This document shows, piece after piece, positions 23,401-37,317 of a stretch of DNA of 64,000 bases; the stretch's first letter is position 1, and every line of letters begins with the position of its first letter. The stretch covers positions 2,295-66,294 of the forward strand of contig JAFISE010000084.1 in assembly GCA_022560025.1 (NCBI GenBank), in the 5' to 3' direction. Below the pieces are notes generated by a model that did not search any database, was not told the origin of the DNA, and was given only the letters and a program-made list of their open reading frames with translations. The stretch comes from Stagonosporopsis chrysanthemi. Lineage: Eukaryota > Ascomycota > Dothideomycetes > Pleosporales > Didymellaceae. A program made the translations under genes and the position numbers.

Positions 23401-26400
23401 TGCTTTCATCGAGGTTGACGGAGTCGAGTCTATCTTGGACATTTCGAATCTTGCCTGTCTTGACCCCAAAGCCAAGGAGTCTCGCAGCATGAGCGAAGAG
23501 TTTGGTCGGGTGGTCCAGGTTCTTGTTGAACAAAAGCCACACATTACCGTACCTTCCTTGATCAAGCGAACTCAGCGCTCTTTGGAACAGCTCGAACCTC
23601 TTCTGAACCATACTGGCGGGAAGGCGTTCTTTGCTCCGTTCACCAGCAATGACTCCAACAACAGCGAGGTAGTAAAGCAGGGAACCACCTTCGTCAAATC
23701 GCTCGTCTCTGCGCATACTTTGGTATCAGCAATGACCCTTACATTCCAAAGTCAGATGTTCAGTCCCCGCTCTCAGCACAATGTTTCAGCTCAAGTCAAT
23801 CTAGCTGATATGTACGCACGTCTTGTTGACAGTCTCGGCAAGCTGCATCGAAGCTGCGTCTGGGAGGAGATCCTCTTGCAGAGGAATATGCCACCAGCCT
23901 GGGATAAAGAAACTCGCATCATCAGTCCCGGATTCGGAGTTGCTGAGGCTGACCACATCTTCGGAATGGGCAGCAGTCAACGCCTTTCAGATCCAACTGA
24001 AGGTGTCACAAGTGAACATGCAACGCCATCGCAGGAGGGTGCGCCCGCAACCCCGATTCCAAGCCAGGACAGCGCCCAGTTCAAGAACACTCAGACTCTT
24101 CGCTCGCTGCTCAGCAGGATACCGCTTGAGATTGCTCCGTTCTTTCAATCACTTGGTAGGCTCCTCCTATCTAGGCGAAGTCTAGAAACCTATCAGAAGC
24201 AATGCGCCACCATAGTCTCTGATCAGCTTGCGCAAGCGGTCATCGATCAACTTCAATTCCAGGCACCCAAAGAGACGGGATCACTGGAAGATCGTTACGC
24301 GTATTTGATTGTTACCTTGACATCTCTATCGCAACTCATGATCGATCCGCACATGGATAGAACTCAGGCGTTGACCTTACTGCTTGTGTCTTTCAAGAAC
24401 CTGGGCGGCTTTGAAGTTCTCGCAGACGTTCTCGACAAGTTCTATGAGTCTGCGTGTGAAGCATCTCAGAAGGATGGCGATAATTCGAGCGAGGAGGATA
24501 AACGCATATTGCACCTATCGCTCGGAGGCATCAAGATCATGTTGGCCTTTTACGCGCAGATTACCAACAACAAGATTATAAGCGAGTCACCGCAGACATC
24601 GTCAATGACCAGCCGACCAGATCGGGATCACAGTCGGGCAGATTACTTTTCTGCTGCACAGTTTATGGTCGAGCTACGTTACGCTGCCATCAAGCCCGTC
24701 GAGAAGATCTGGAACTCAAGCCTCATGGACAAAGCTACCACATCGATAGTGAAGACATCTGTCAACATACTAAGGTCTGTTCTTGAGTGTGAAGGCGAAC
24801 ATGGTGCGTCCAAGAGCACGGACAAGGTCCCGAAGCGAAACAAGCCTATCATCAAGCCATGGACGCCTCGCAATAGCGAGCACATGTTACGCTTGAAAGA
24901 GGCAGGTTTCGATGAGGTTATGGCAGAAGAGGCACTCTACCGCTGTTGTGACAACTACAACCTGGCTCACGACTACTGTCAGAACCAGACCCGAGGACAA
25001 TCGTCAAGAAATCCGGTCCCGCAGTACGAAATTGAGGCGCGTGGCCCACCTTCTGCTTCACCAAGCCGCGCTGAGGTCGTTGTACCTGAGTCTGCTGCCA
25101 CCACTGGTAATTTCAATGGCGACGACATCAACGATGAAAGCACCGCCGACGCACCGGATGCCAGGTCTGTCCATATGGAAGAAGCCCCTACCGATGGTGC
25201 TCAGGAGACGCCGGCTGCCGCGTCCAGCACATCCGTACCAGACAATCAATCATCGCAGCCATTCGTTGCACCACACGATGCCTTGGCGTATCAAAAGCGC
25301 ATGGCTGTTGGTAACAAGGCGGAGATTATCGCGCTCGACGACCTTGACAAGGAGCGCGCCACACTCCGTCAGAACCTTGTCGACCGTTCCCTCGACATCC
25401 TCAACTCTCATGATGGCGTGACCTTTGAACTGGCGGATCTTATTACTGCAGCTGTTGCAAAGGCGTCTGACTCAGCAGCCATGCGTTCGGAGATTGGTGT
25501 GACATTAGTTCAGTCTCTTATCTCCTACCAGAGCGAGGATGACTTCCGTTCACAAGGCAAGAAGATCGCGGCTTCTGCCCACCTGCTCGCTCTAGTCTTG
25601 CAAGAGAAGGACTTCTACGAAGTTATCGTAGAGGAGTTGAAGGACAATTTCGCTACGCTGCTCGGATTCATCAAAACCTTCCCTGACCAGACGCCCGAGG
25701 AGTCATCACCATGGATCGGACAAGTGCTCCTCATCATTGAGCGCCTCCTAGCGGAAGACCAACTTCCTCGTCAGATTCAGTGGACACCACCTAGCAATGA
25801 TTCACAACAGGAGATCTCTGTCGATGATCTACCTAAGCCGATTGTGGACATCGAAGAGAAGAACCTTCTTTTCCACGCGATCATGGATGTTCTTCCACGC
25901 ATTGGCAAAGATGAATCATTGGCCCTGTCCGTTACCCGCGTTCTGGTTATGCTCACTCGCACACGTCAAGTTGCATCCCGTCTGGCAGAGAAACGCAACA
26001 TTCAGCGTATCTTCCTTATGATCAAGCAGCTTGCCGGCGTGACTAACGAAGGATTGAGGAGCGCCTTCATGATTGTACTGCGCCATATGATCGAGGATGA
26101 TACAATGATTAGGCAGTTTATGCGCACGGAGATCCAGCAAGTCTTTGAGGCGCGAGACCGCAGACAGACTGATACGACCGTCTACACTCGCCAGATGTAT
26201 GCTCTCGCCATCCGGGCTCCAGAAATATTCGTTGAGGTCACCAACGAGAAATTGCAATTGACCCGCTTCGACTCCGCTCAGCGACCACAGACGTTGATGC
26301 TCAAGCGTGAAGAGCCTCAAGCTGCAGACTCCAACTCCAGTGCTGAGGCCCCAGACACCACAGCCGAGGCTGACAAACCAAAGGAGTCAAGCGAGCTTCC

Positions 26401-29400
26401 ATCTCAGAAGCCAGTACTGGAGCGGACGAAGACTACTGATCTCAAACTACCAGTCGTTGAGAATCCTGATGGCGTCATTCATTACTTACTTTGCGAGTTG
26501 CTGGCATACAAGGAGATCGACGATAAGACCGAGCCATTGAAACCCGTTGATCCTCTCTCCGAGACATCTGAGGCTACAGAAGCCAATGGCGATGCCGGGT
26601 CTACTCCAGAGGGACCTACGACTTCATCGACTACAGCTTCGGAGCCAAGCAAACCTGAGAAACCCACGTTCAAGGCAGATGCTCATCCAATCTACATCTA
26701 CCGCTGCTTCATCCTCAAGTGTCTTGCGGAACTGCTGCAAAGCTACAACCGTACCAAGATCGAGTTCATTAATTTTTCACGCAAGGCCGATCCGTACATC
26801 ATGACGCCCTCCAAACCTCGTTCTGGGGTCCTGAACTATCTTCTCAGCGTCTTGGTCCCGATCGGTACTCTCAACCACGAGGGCGACGTTGCTTTCAAGA
26901 AGAAGCTCGCGACGTCGAATTGCGCCATCGACCTTATTGTCTCTCTGTGTAACAAGACAGGAGAAAACGCCCTACCTAAGGCGGAAGCTAGTCAAATGTC
27001 TCCTTATGCTGAGACGGAGCAGGACCTCCTGTTCGTGCGCAAGTTCGTCCTCGAGCATGCACTCAAAGCTTTCAAGGATGCCAGCTCTTCTGACGAGGCA
27101 CTTGATATGAAATACTCTCGTCTGTTAGGCATTGCAGACATCTTTTCAAGAATGGTGTCGCAGCGAGCCAACGGTGAAATACTAACCTCCAACGCTGATC
27201 TTACCCCGAATCTCAAGCAAATGGCAAAGATCATGTACGAGAAAAACTTCATCACGATCTTGACGACAGCCATCTCGGATATTGACCTCAATTTTCCGAA
27301 CGCAAAACGAGTGGTCAAATACATCCTGAAGCCGCTCAAGTGGCTGTGTTACGTCGCGATGGATCTGAGCACGCATTATGATGATTCTTCGGCACCTGAT
27401 TCAGGCGACGAATCTGAAATTTCGACAGCATCTGATGACGACCTTGTTGAGAACGCGCGTGAAGAAACGCCTGACCTCTTCCGTAACTCGACCCTCGGAC
27501 TATTCGAGCCTCACGACGATGACGAATCTGATGACGAAGAAGATGAGGACGACGAAGAGATGATGTACGACGACGGGATGTACGCCGATGATATGGAGTT
27601 CGATGAGGGCGGGGAGCTTGGTGACGATGACGTTGTGTCTGAAGAAGACGAGGAGATGTTAGAGATGGACATTGACGAAATGGGTCCTATCGAAGGCCTG
27701 CCTGGCGATGTTGGTGTCGATATCGAACTCGATGATGGTCATGAAGGCATGGAATCTGGCACCGACGATGATTCGGAGGAAGACAGTGACGATGACGAGG
27801 ATGATGAAGATATGGATGACGATGACGAAGAGGAGGAGATGACCGCTGAGGATGCAATGAATGCGATGGACGAATTGGTTGAAGAGCTGGAAGAGGTCTC
27901 AGGCGATGACGAAGGCGGTAGCCTTGCCGACGATCAAGAAGACTGGAGCGACGAGGGCGACGACTTGATTCCCGGTCTGAACGCGGACGGTACTCCAATA
28001 AATCCTCTCAATCCTCTGAGCGGCTTCATACTCGATCCCCCACAGCTTCTTGATCAGATGCGCGGTGGTGACATCCAGATCTCAAATTTCATGGGTGATG
28101 ATGACATGGGCGAAGATGGTAAGTGTTCTCGCTTCTTCACGCCGATGTTTTTGCTAACCACTTTAGGCGAGGAAGAGGAGGAGGAGGAGGAGTACGATGA
28201 AGACGACATTCACTACGATCCCGGAATGGAAGATGACGAGGACGGAATGCCAAATCTGGGTTGGGGCGGTGAAGGCTGGGATGATCCAGTCGCCCCCACC
28301 TCTCGCCATACCCACCGATTGAGCCCATGGATGTTCCCTGCAGGCCCTGGCGACCGCATACTGGTCCCAGCATACCGTTCGCACCGTCCCGGTGCTGGAC
28401 CTCGAGCAACAGACGATGGCACCAACCCCCTGCTCCAGCGTGGCAGTCGATCACACGGCCGCGATGGGCCCGCGGGCCGGGGTGAGAGCGACTGGGTCCA
28501 TGCCATAGAAGGACGTGGCCCTCGAGCAGCCAATGCGGACAGTCCTGTCTCATTCATCAGCAATCTGCTTAATGCTATGAGCCAAGGCAATACACCGCAA
28601 CTGCAGCACCAGGGGGGAGCTATCCATTTGTCGTTCAATAACCTTCCAATTGGTATTCCTCCACCGTTTGATGTTGGCTTTCATCGTGGTATGACCCTTC
28701 CTCGGCCCGGGAACCCATCGCGCTCTACGCGCGAGGATCCGCATTCAGCGGTTGCATTCTCCAAGGCCTTCACCAGTCAACGCTGGCAAGAGGAAGCAAG
28801 GATTCTCTACGGACCGAGTGCAATCGAAAAGAGCCAGCGTGTTATTAACTCCATCCTGAAGTTAATGGTACCTCCCGCGCTGGAGGCAGCCAAGAAGCGA
28901 GAAGAGGAGCGGAAAGCCGAGGCGGCTCGTAAGGCCAAGGAAGAGCAGGAGCGGAAAGAACAGAAGGAGCGCGAGGAGCTCGAGGCTCGAGAAAAGCAGG
29001 AAAAGGAACGAGAAGAGCGAGAGGCTGCCGAAGCCGCCGAGGCGGCTACTCGTGCGGCCGAGACCGCTGCCCTGGGAGATGCAGCCAACAAACCTGCCAC
29101 GGCAACTGAAGACACCTCTATGGAGGGTGTTGAAGCGACCCCGGCCGAGCCAGAGGCCCCGGCCCAGCCCGTCCAGCGTATCACGACCACGTTAAGGGGA
29201 CGTGAGTACGACATTACTGAGCTGGGTATTGACCTTGAATACCTCGATGCGCTGCCGGAGGAGCTCCGTGAGGAAGTCTTGCTGCAACAAGTCGCTGAGC
29301 GACGCCAAGAGCAACGTCAGCAGCAAGCGCAACGAGCGCGTCAAGAACAACAAGCTCAGCAACAGTCATCCGGACAAGTTGAACAGGCCAGCAACGCCTC

Positions 29401-32400
29401 GCAAGAAGAACCTACCGGGCTTGATGAAGAGTTCTTGGCCGCACTGCCTCCAGAAATGCGTGCCGAACTCCTCCAACAAGAAGCAGCTGATCGACGGAGG
29501 CGTGAACGAGAGGAAAATCGCCGCCGCAATGCTGCCAATGCTGGTGCTCCTCCACCTCAAGCCGAAGAGATCGATGCTGCCAGCTTCTTCGCCACCCTCG
29601 ACCCTGCTTTACGTGCTGCTGTTCTCATGGACACGGACGAAGACACTCTCCGCCAATTGCCACCCGAGATCTCTGCGGAGGCCCGAGCATATGGCGGTGA
29701 CCGTCGCCTCAACCAGTTCGAATTCGGCTACCAGCGTGGTGGACGTCGAGGCCAGCTGGACGACCCTACGCAAAAGAAGAAAGCTCGTCCATGTGTTCAA
29801 ATGCTTGACAAGGCGGGTGTTGCAACTTTGCTGAGGCTTATGTTTATTCCTCAGCAGGGAAGTGCTAAGTCCAGTCTCAGCTCAATCTTACGATACGTCT
29901 GTGAGAATCGACAGAATCGTGCCGAAGTTATCAGCATCTTGCTATCCATTCTTCAAGATGGCAGTGCCGATGTCAATGCTGTTGAACGCAGCTTTGCCCA
30001 ACTGTCGCTTCGTGCAAAGCAGCCGCAACAGCCTGCAGATAAGACACCAAGGATCTCGCGGAAAAGCGGAGCATTATCCATCAATTCCGACGTCTCCCCT
30101 CTCATGGTCGTCCAACAGTGTCTCAACACTCTTGCGCAGTTGACGGAGAAGAACCCCGCTGTTTGGCAATTCTTCCTTACTGAGCACGAGACCGGTGTTG
30201 GCTTCAAGAGTCGCAGCAATCGCAAGGGCAAAGGCAAGGATGCCAAGTCGACGCGTTACCCTGTCAACGCTCTCTTGACCCTTTTGGACCGCAAGCTCAT
30301 CGTCGAAAGCTCTTCAATCATGGAGCAGTTGACAGGTCTACTTCGCATCATCACCCATCCTCTACAGCAGATTAAGAAAGACAAGGAGAAGGCGGCTGAG
30401 GAGGCCAAGAAGGCGGCTGAAGCTGCTGAAGCAGGACCGAGTGCCGAAATCTCAGTAAGTGGTGCGGAACAGACACCAGCGGACCAGCAAGCAGGCCAGG
30501 ACGTCGAAATGGCGACTAGTATTGACGCGGCTGTGCCGACCACCACGACCGCAGAAGATCAAAGCAGCTCGACCAAGCCGGAAGAAGCAAAGACTGAGGA
30601 AGAAAAGGGCAGGAAGCACAGGACGATAACGCCGCCAGACATTCCTGAGAACAATTTACGTCTGGTTGCCAAGATCCTCGCAGCTCGCGAATGCAATAGC
30701 AAAGTGTTCCAGGAAACCTTGTCTGTAATTAGTAATCTTTCACCCATCCCAGGGGCAAAGGAGGTTTTTGGCCAGGAATTGCTAGGGATCGCGAAAGACC
30801 TCGCTAAGAACATCCTCGACGATCTGGTCAGCTTGACAACTCAAGTGTCCAAGGCAGAGTCTCATACGGACGTCCAAGGCATCGCCCTGGCCAAGTTCTC
30901 GCCGGCTACCTCTGATCAAACCAAGCTTTTGCGGGCTTTGACGGCGCTCGACTATCTCTTTGACCCCTCCCGCGACAACAAGGACAAGCCTGAAGCCAAT
31001 GCGGAGGCACTTGAGCCTAAGCAGAAGGAGGATATTCTCTTGACGCTCTACGAGGATGCCGCTTTTGCACCGCTGTGGACTAAGCTCAGCGATTGCTTGA
31101 CGGTTATCCGCGAGCGTGGCAATATGCTGAACATTGCCACTACACTCTTGCCCCTCATTGAGTCGCTGATGGTCGTCTGTAAGAACACCACGCTCAAAGA
31201 ACTACCGTTATCGAAGCTGCTGCCGAAGGAGTTTGCCCTTTCTAGCCCACCTCCAGAGAACAAGATGGAGAGTTTGTTCTTTAATTTCACCGAGGAACAT
31301 CGCAAGATTCTGAACGATCTCGTTCGTCAGAATCCGAAGTTGATGAGTGGCACCTTTTCACTGCTGGTCAAGAATTCAAAGGTTCTGGAGTTTGACAACA
31401 AACGCAACTACTTCAACCGCAAGCTCCACTCTCGTGGAAGCGACCGTCAGCCACATCCGCCACTTCAGCTTTCAGTGCGCCGAGACCAAGTGTTCCTGGA
31501 CTCGTTCAAGTCTCTTTACTTCAAGAGTGCAGAAGAGATGAAGTATGGTAAGCTCAGCATTCGTTTTCACGGCGAGGAGGGTGTTGATGCCGGTGGTGTC
31601 ACGCGCGAGTGGTTCCAGGTCATTGCACGCCAGATGTTCAACGCCGACTACGCACTCTTTGTACCTGTTGCGTCCGACCGAACGACGTTCCATCCAAACA
31701 GGCTCAGCTCTATCAATCCCGAGCACTTGATGTTCTTCAAGTTCATTGGACGCATCATTGGTAAAGCGCTCTACGAGGGTCGCGTACTTGACTGTCACTT
31801 CAGCCGTGCAGTCTACAAGCAGATCATGAGCAAGCAGGTCAACCTCAAAGACATGGAGACTCTGGACCTCGAGTACTACAAATCGTTGGAATGGATGTTA
31901 CACAATGACATCACAGACATCATCACCGAGACCTTCTCGACTGAAGTTGAGGCCTTTGGTGAGATGCAAACCGTTGACCTCATCGAAAACGGTCGCAACA
32001 TTCCAGTCACCGAGGACAACAAGCACGAGTATATTCGCCTTATCACAGAGTATCGCCTCACAGGCGCTGTTGAGGAACAGCTCAAGGAGTTCCTCCGTGG
32101 CTTTCATGACATCGTGCCAGCCGAACTAGTTTCGATCTTCAGCGAACAGGAGCTCGAATTGTTGATCTCTGGTCTTCCCGACATCAACGTTGACGACTGG
32201 AAGAACAACACCGAATACCACAATTACACTGCTGCCTCGCCGCAAATACAATGGTTCTGGCGCGCTGTCCGCACTTTCGAAAAAGAAGAGCAGGCGAAGC
32301 TGCTTCAATTCGTCACTGGTACTAGCAAGGTTCCATTGAACGGCTTCAAGGAGCTTGAGGGAATGAACGGTTTCTCGAAATTCAACATCCACCGTGACTA

Positions 32401-32591
32401 CGGCAGCAAGGATCGCCTGCCATCCAGTCATACTTGCTTCAATCGTAAGTGCTATTCGCCTTCTTATCCCGTGGCATAATACTAACAACAGCACAGAGCT
32501 TGACCTCCCCGAATATGAGTCCTACGAGGATCTTCGCAAGGCCCTCTACCTCGCCATGACCGCTGGTGGCGAGTACTTTGGCTTCGCATAA
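20498..32591 (+). CDS. tom1: Giant HECT E3 ubiquitin ligase, Tom1/HUWE1 family (3,981 aa)
   Basis: Ubiquitin-protein ligase controlling nuclear proteins, histones, ribosomal proteins and mRNA export factors in yeast Tom1. Exons are 20498-20542, 20591-28118, 28167-32444 and 32497-32591, with introns of 48, 48 and 52 nt. The N-terminal exon encodes only 15 residues (MKIKKQATSRHESTL). The N-terminal thousand residues are helical-repeat DUF908/DUF913-like. A UBA-like helix set lies near residue 1448 (RLKEAGFDEVMAEEAL). A very acidic Asp/Glu tract spans about 2290-2560. Charged coiled coil is followed by UBM-like motifs with LPEELREEVL near 2885 and LPPEMRAELL near 2950. The HECT domain runs from about 3630 to the end, with GGVTREWF and the catalytic Cys3948 in HTCFNQLDLPEY, 33 residues from the C-terminus as in HUWE1. 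All key residues are present. Confidence 0.97.
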
Positions 32592-35170
32592 GCACCGCGT
32601 TGGACCTCCCGAGCTTCCTTACATATTCATGACCTTCGATATGCATTGCAGGCGCGCTTTTGTATGAGCATAAAATGGCGAAGGATTGGTGGGTGTCGAG
32701 CGTTTTCCCAGCCAGCTGGCACAGTAAGGTACGGCGATGTCGCGGATGGAGAACAGGAGTGCAGGCCTGTGTCTTCTGAGGCGCGTCGCGTGCATATACT
32801 ACTTTTTACGATGTTACATTATTGGCGTAGTAGATAGTTAGAATGAGCGTTTCTACTCCGAATATTTGTAGCTTGAGATGTGAGCTTGTGAAATACCACG
32901 CCCACTAGCATGATTCCTGGATCGACTTTGATGAGTTCTTGAGACGCAGCAAGGTAGTACAAGGCAGTAAGTCCTGGAATGAGGCTTACGTGATACATTA
33001 TTGCACCCGGGCCCGGAGTTCAATCTAAGTCCGGCTGTGATCTGTTCGCAGCGGGCGCTTTCCTATCATTAGCTAGTTGCCGCTGACGATCTCGGAGTTT
33101 CGTCTGTTGAACGTTGAGTTGCTATTGCTCGACTGCTTTCGGGCTCGCGCTTTCCGGCATCCCGTGGTGTCAAGAAGAGCGAACAGCTGAAACAGGTTTA
33201 GTGTCTGTTGAGCGGAGCTTTCGGATGATGAATAATACATGTAATATCGACGATACGTCTTCAATCTGACATTCTATTTCATTCGGGCAGACACTGACAC
33301 TGACACTGTGACTTGTGCAGTCCATGCAGGCTTTTAGACGACGGCGGGCAACTTCTGTCCTCAGGCACTTGACGCTTAGTCTCGACGAGCCTCACGATAC
33401 AAATCTCTCAGCTCAATCGTCAGCAATGTCTTGATCTTTGTGTAGAGTGTACACGGCGCGTCGTATGCGCTGCAATAGATGCGGTCGCAATGTAAGTTTC
33501 ACCTGTTTTCTTGTGTCGACGACAGCCATTGTAGATTCGAGCGTATCACCGTTCCAGCAACAGCGTACAGCGCTTGTTGCAACGCCAACTCGATAGGTGA
33601 GCACAGCCCGGACCACTACAGATGCCTCCAGATCGAAGTTGGAGAATGCTGATAGTAGGCGGCCATTGCCATGGTCTTTGGCATGCCTTGGATACGATGC
33701 AAATGCAACAAACGATGATAAGAGCAGGAGGAGGCGGCGCGACGGCTGTCCCGGATCACCGAGCCACGACGCAAGACATTCATGACCCAAAAGCCTACCG
33801 CACAGGCGCCTGGCAGCAGGACCACCCTATGCGGACGAAAAAATGGGTGTCACAGTCGTCACTGTGACTTCAACAAACTTGTCGGCCTTCAACACCCCAT
33901 CAAACATGCGGGTGTACCGCTGCACAACACGGAAAACTTCCCGTCTGCCCGTCAAACGATTATGGAGAAGGTAAAAAAGGGGTTGGGTCGTTGAAGACGA
34001 TGATTGGCAAGGAGAAGATGGCCGTGCTGCACATCTCGGAGGGCACCGCTCAAACGAGCCGGCTACCTGTCCAAACCTTAGCCATCCAGACCCCAGAAAC
34101 CCGCTTTGGGCACGCATCCTCGTATTGTGCGCACGAAGGATGAATCGAAGGGCGAGACGGTCGCACGATAAGTCGCCGCGAAGCCCAGGTCTCTGTCCGC
34201 GACTGCGCATTTGCATTACGCCAGCTTGGCCGCTATGAGTTCAACGCAAACGCCAGAATATCCAAGCGTGCAGGCGGCTGGACCGCGGGGCCATAGGCGA
34301 CGCAAGATGGCACGGCCGTGCTCAAAGATCATCACACAACGACTCAGAGTCCCGCGCTAAGGGCGGCGAATCCGTTGTAAGACCGTGCACGGCGACAAAC
34401 TGTAGCCGACATTGCGCAAACAGCGAGAAATTCCTCGGAGTTTTCGTCCGAGTCCCCAAGGCTTCTGCTTTGTGGCAGAGAGATGAAGCATCACGGGACC
34501 GTGAGCTGCGTCACAGGCACAACTCCAAATTGTGACTCGGTCCTTCGTGCGCTTCAACGAAACATCGACGGCAGGGTGCACGCCACCCCGATTCCACGTG
34601 CAAGTTTCCAACAAGCCACGCAGCACGCTTCTAGAAGGTGTCTTTCAGCTGTTCAATCCAGGCCATGCCCCAGTTCTTCCTGATCCGCCAAGCCCTTGGG
34701 GGACGGCCGGAAATCCTGGAAATGGGCCCTTGACAGACGGACTAGAGGCGTGGAAGATGATACGAGCTCCGTTCGATGTCGTAAATAGAAGAGCTGGCTA
34801 ATACTGTGAGTGGAGCCGCATGAACGTCCCAGCGAGTTAGAGAGTAAACGTACTCAGATACGCGCACACGCGTTCGTGGAGATCTAGCACTATCCGCAAC
34901 GGGATAGGGGTGTTGGACCCTGAACGTTTTCCGGACTGGGGACCAACTTTATGTAAGACTAGGACGCAATACAAACACGCTCAGCCCCGTGCCGCTTGCA
35001 AGCAAGACCACCTTTCAGGTTTCGGGACCCGAGCCGTGCATACGCGCAATCTCTAGGCCCAGAATACCAAGGGGTTGAGCTACGTCGAATTGTGGCGGGA
35101 CTTATAAGTCTGCTTGCCGCAGACTCAGCCGTGGAGCTTCCTCGCAATCTTCGCTAACCAAACCGCTGTC
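32592..35170. other. Intergenic region of 2.6 kb
   Basis: No gene with good support. A minus-strand frame ending at 33376 reads a short protein-like tail (TLYTKIKTLLTIELRDLY, then REARRD) but has no start or convincing upstream exon. Longer frames at 33.4-33.8 and 34.5-34.8 kb lack domain or splice evidence. Confidence 0.5.
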
Positions 35171-37052
35171 ATGTCACAGCAAAACTTCGTTTCCGCACAG
35201 CAGATTGAGCAATTGATTGCGCAAGGCGAGCCGGTCGTGATTCACGAAGGGTATGCTCTGAACATCTCGACATGGATCGATAAGCATCCCGGTGGCCGCC
35301 TGGCTATTTTGCACATGGTCGGCAGAGATGCCTCCGACGAGATCAACATGTATGCGCTATTCACGACCTAGGAGCTGGAGAAGTTCATTCTCGATTGCGA
35401 TACTAATCACGCTACTGTAGCTATCACTCGAACAAAGCCCTTCTGATGATGAAGAAGTACCGTATGGGTCGCGTACAGGCGCCATGGACGAATATTGAGC
35501 CTCCCATTCGCGCCGCAAAGGCAATCCCCGGCTCAGTCATCGATGAGAAGAACGCCGCCCAGTCCAGTGATAGACGGTCAAGACGGAGTGTCGACCTGAG
35601 CTCCGTTAGTTTTACATGCAACACACGCTTTGCGAACACAGTTCTGAGTGTGCTCCCTGGCCATCGCTAATATTGAGCCAAAGGTTGCTACTACTGTTGG
35701 TAACACAATGAGCCCCATCGACGGCTGCACAAACGTTTGCAGATCTCGCACACCAGACCCCGAGAAGCAGCCCCTACTTCGCTCCGAAGCGCCCTTGCCA
35801 CTAGCGTTTAACAAGACGGCCCATCGAATGCAGTATGTTACCGAAATAGAAGACAAGGAGATCATGGAGGGCTTGAGGGATAACCCTCCAGTCGATGTGG
35901 AAACACAAGGCCAGATCTTGCTAGACTACCGCGAGCTGCACGAACAGATCAAGGCAGAGGGCCTGTACAAGTGCAATTACTCAGCGTACGGTCGGGAGTC
36001 TATTCGATATGCTGCACTCTTCGGCGCATTCGCCTTCCTGCTGTACAGCAAGTGGTATCTCACATCCGCCCTTTTCTTGGGCTTGTTCTGGGTAAGCTTG
36101 CACACCTTCCAGTAAGACACTTGCTAACTTTGCGCAGCAACAGATCATGTTCACAGCGCATGACGCCGGTCATCGCGGCATATCCGGCAATTTCGTCATC
36201 GACACCTTGATTGGTGCCTTCATCGCCGACTTCTGTTGCGGCTTGTCAATCGGCTGGTGGAAGTCTTCTCACAACGTGCACCATCTCATTACAAACATGC
36301 CCGAGCATGACCCCGATCTCCAGAACACCCCGATCTTCTCCACATCCCCCACCTATATCAAGGGTGTTATCTCGACATTCTACAAGGACTTCGAGTTCAA
36401 GTGGGACGCCGCCTGCGAGGTCATCCTGCCCTACCAAAAATACACCTACTACCCCATCATGGCACTCGCACGCTTCAACCTGTACATTCTCTCCTGGTGC
36501 CACCTGTGCTCTCCGCGAGCCGCCCAGCTCGGCGCAGCCTGGTGGACGCGCCCCGTTGAACTGGTCTTCATGGCGTGCTACTGGTTCATTTTCGGCTACC
36601 TGCTCGTCTGGTGCACACTCCCCACTTGGCCAATCCGCATCGGCTTTGTGCTGATCAGCCACATGGTGACCATGATCCTGCACGTCCAGATCACGCTGTC
36701 TCACTGGGGAATGCCCACCGCCGACCTTGGTCCCAACGAGTCCTTCCCGCAACGCCAGATGCGCACCACGATGGATGTCGACTGCCCTGCATGGTTGGAC
36801 TGGGTACACGGTGGCCTGCAGTTCCAGGCTGTTCACCACCTGTTCCCGCGCATGCCGAGGCACAACCTGAGGAGAGGGCAGGAGCTGGTCCGTGAGTTCA
36901 GCAAGAAGACTGGTGTGAGGTATCATTGCTATGGGTTTGTTGAGGGCAACAAGGTTGTGCTTGGCAGGCTTGAGGAGGTCGCGAACATGGTCAAGATGAT
37001 GGTGAATTGCCAGAAAGATATGGCGGCCACTGGCGAGAGCGGATTGCATTAG
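35171..37052 (+). CDS. Delta-8 sphingolipid-type desaturase with cytochrome b5 domain (563 aa)
   Basis: A front-end membrane desaturase that most likely introduces the delta-8 double bond into the long-chain base of fungal glucosylceramides, at the endoplasmic reticulum. Four exons (35171-35349, 35421-35604, 35678-36091, 36138-37052) with introns of 71, 73 and 46 nt close in frame. An N-terminal cytochrome b5 domain carries the haem motif HPGG at residue 39. After a linker and membrane segment come the three histidine boxes: HDAGH (267-271), HNVHH (304-308) and QAVHH (489-493). The Gln-type third box is the mark of front-end desaturases. WQQ precedes the first box, as in this family. The exact regioselectivity is an inference from family resemblance; a delta-6 fatty-acyl relative is the alternative. 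Confidence 0.93.
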
Positions 37053-37317
37053 AGGGCGACGAAAGTGCTTCGTTGCCCGGCGTTTTGGAGAGGCTTTTAT
37101 AGTTCACGAATCTCAACCTAGTAAGATTCCACTCAAAATATTTTGGTGCTGACGTACATAACCGCCGAGTAATGATTAGCTATACCCAACATTGTAAGCA
37201 GGTGTCGATCAGTATGCCTCAGTCCTGCGACTCAGCCTGATAAGCAATACAGAACCGCAAACTTTGGTTTGATATGTCTGTACCTTCAATATCTGCAGTA
37301 CGCATCCACAGCTCAAG

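Noticed and set aside
27687..28553. Antisense frames of 100-140 codons inside the HECT ligase
   Set aside because: They are mirror images of the Asp/Glu-rich tract. The sense frame is continuous and conserved.
33376..33790. Possible small gene in the 2.6-kb gap on the minus strand
   Set aside because: A short protein-like C-terminus exists, but no start codon or canonical upstream intron could be joined.
36246..37049. 267-codon antisense frame across the desaturase
   Set aside because: It is the shadow of the strongly biased desaturase coding strand, whose His boxes are intact on the plus strand.
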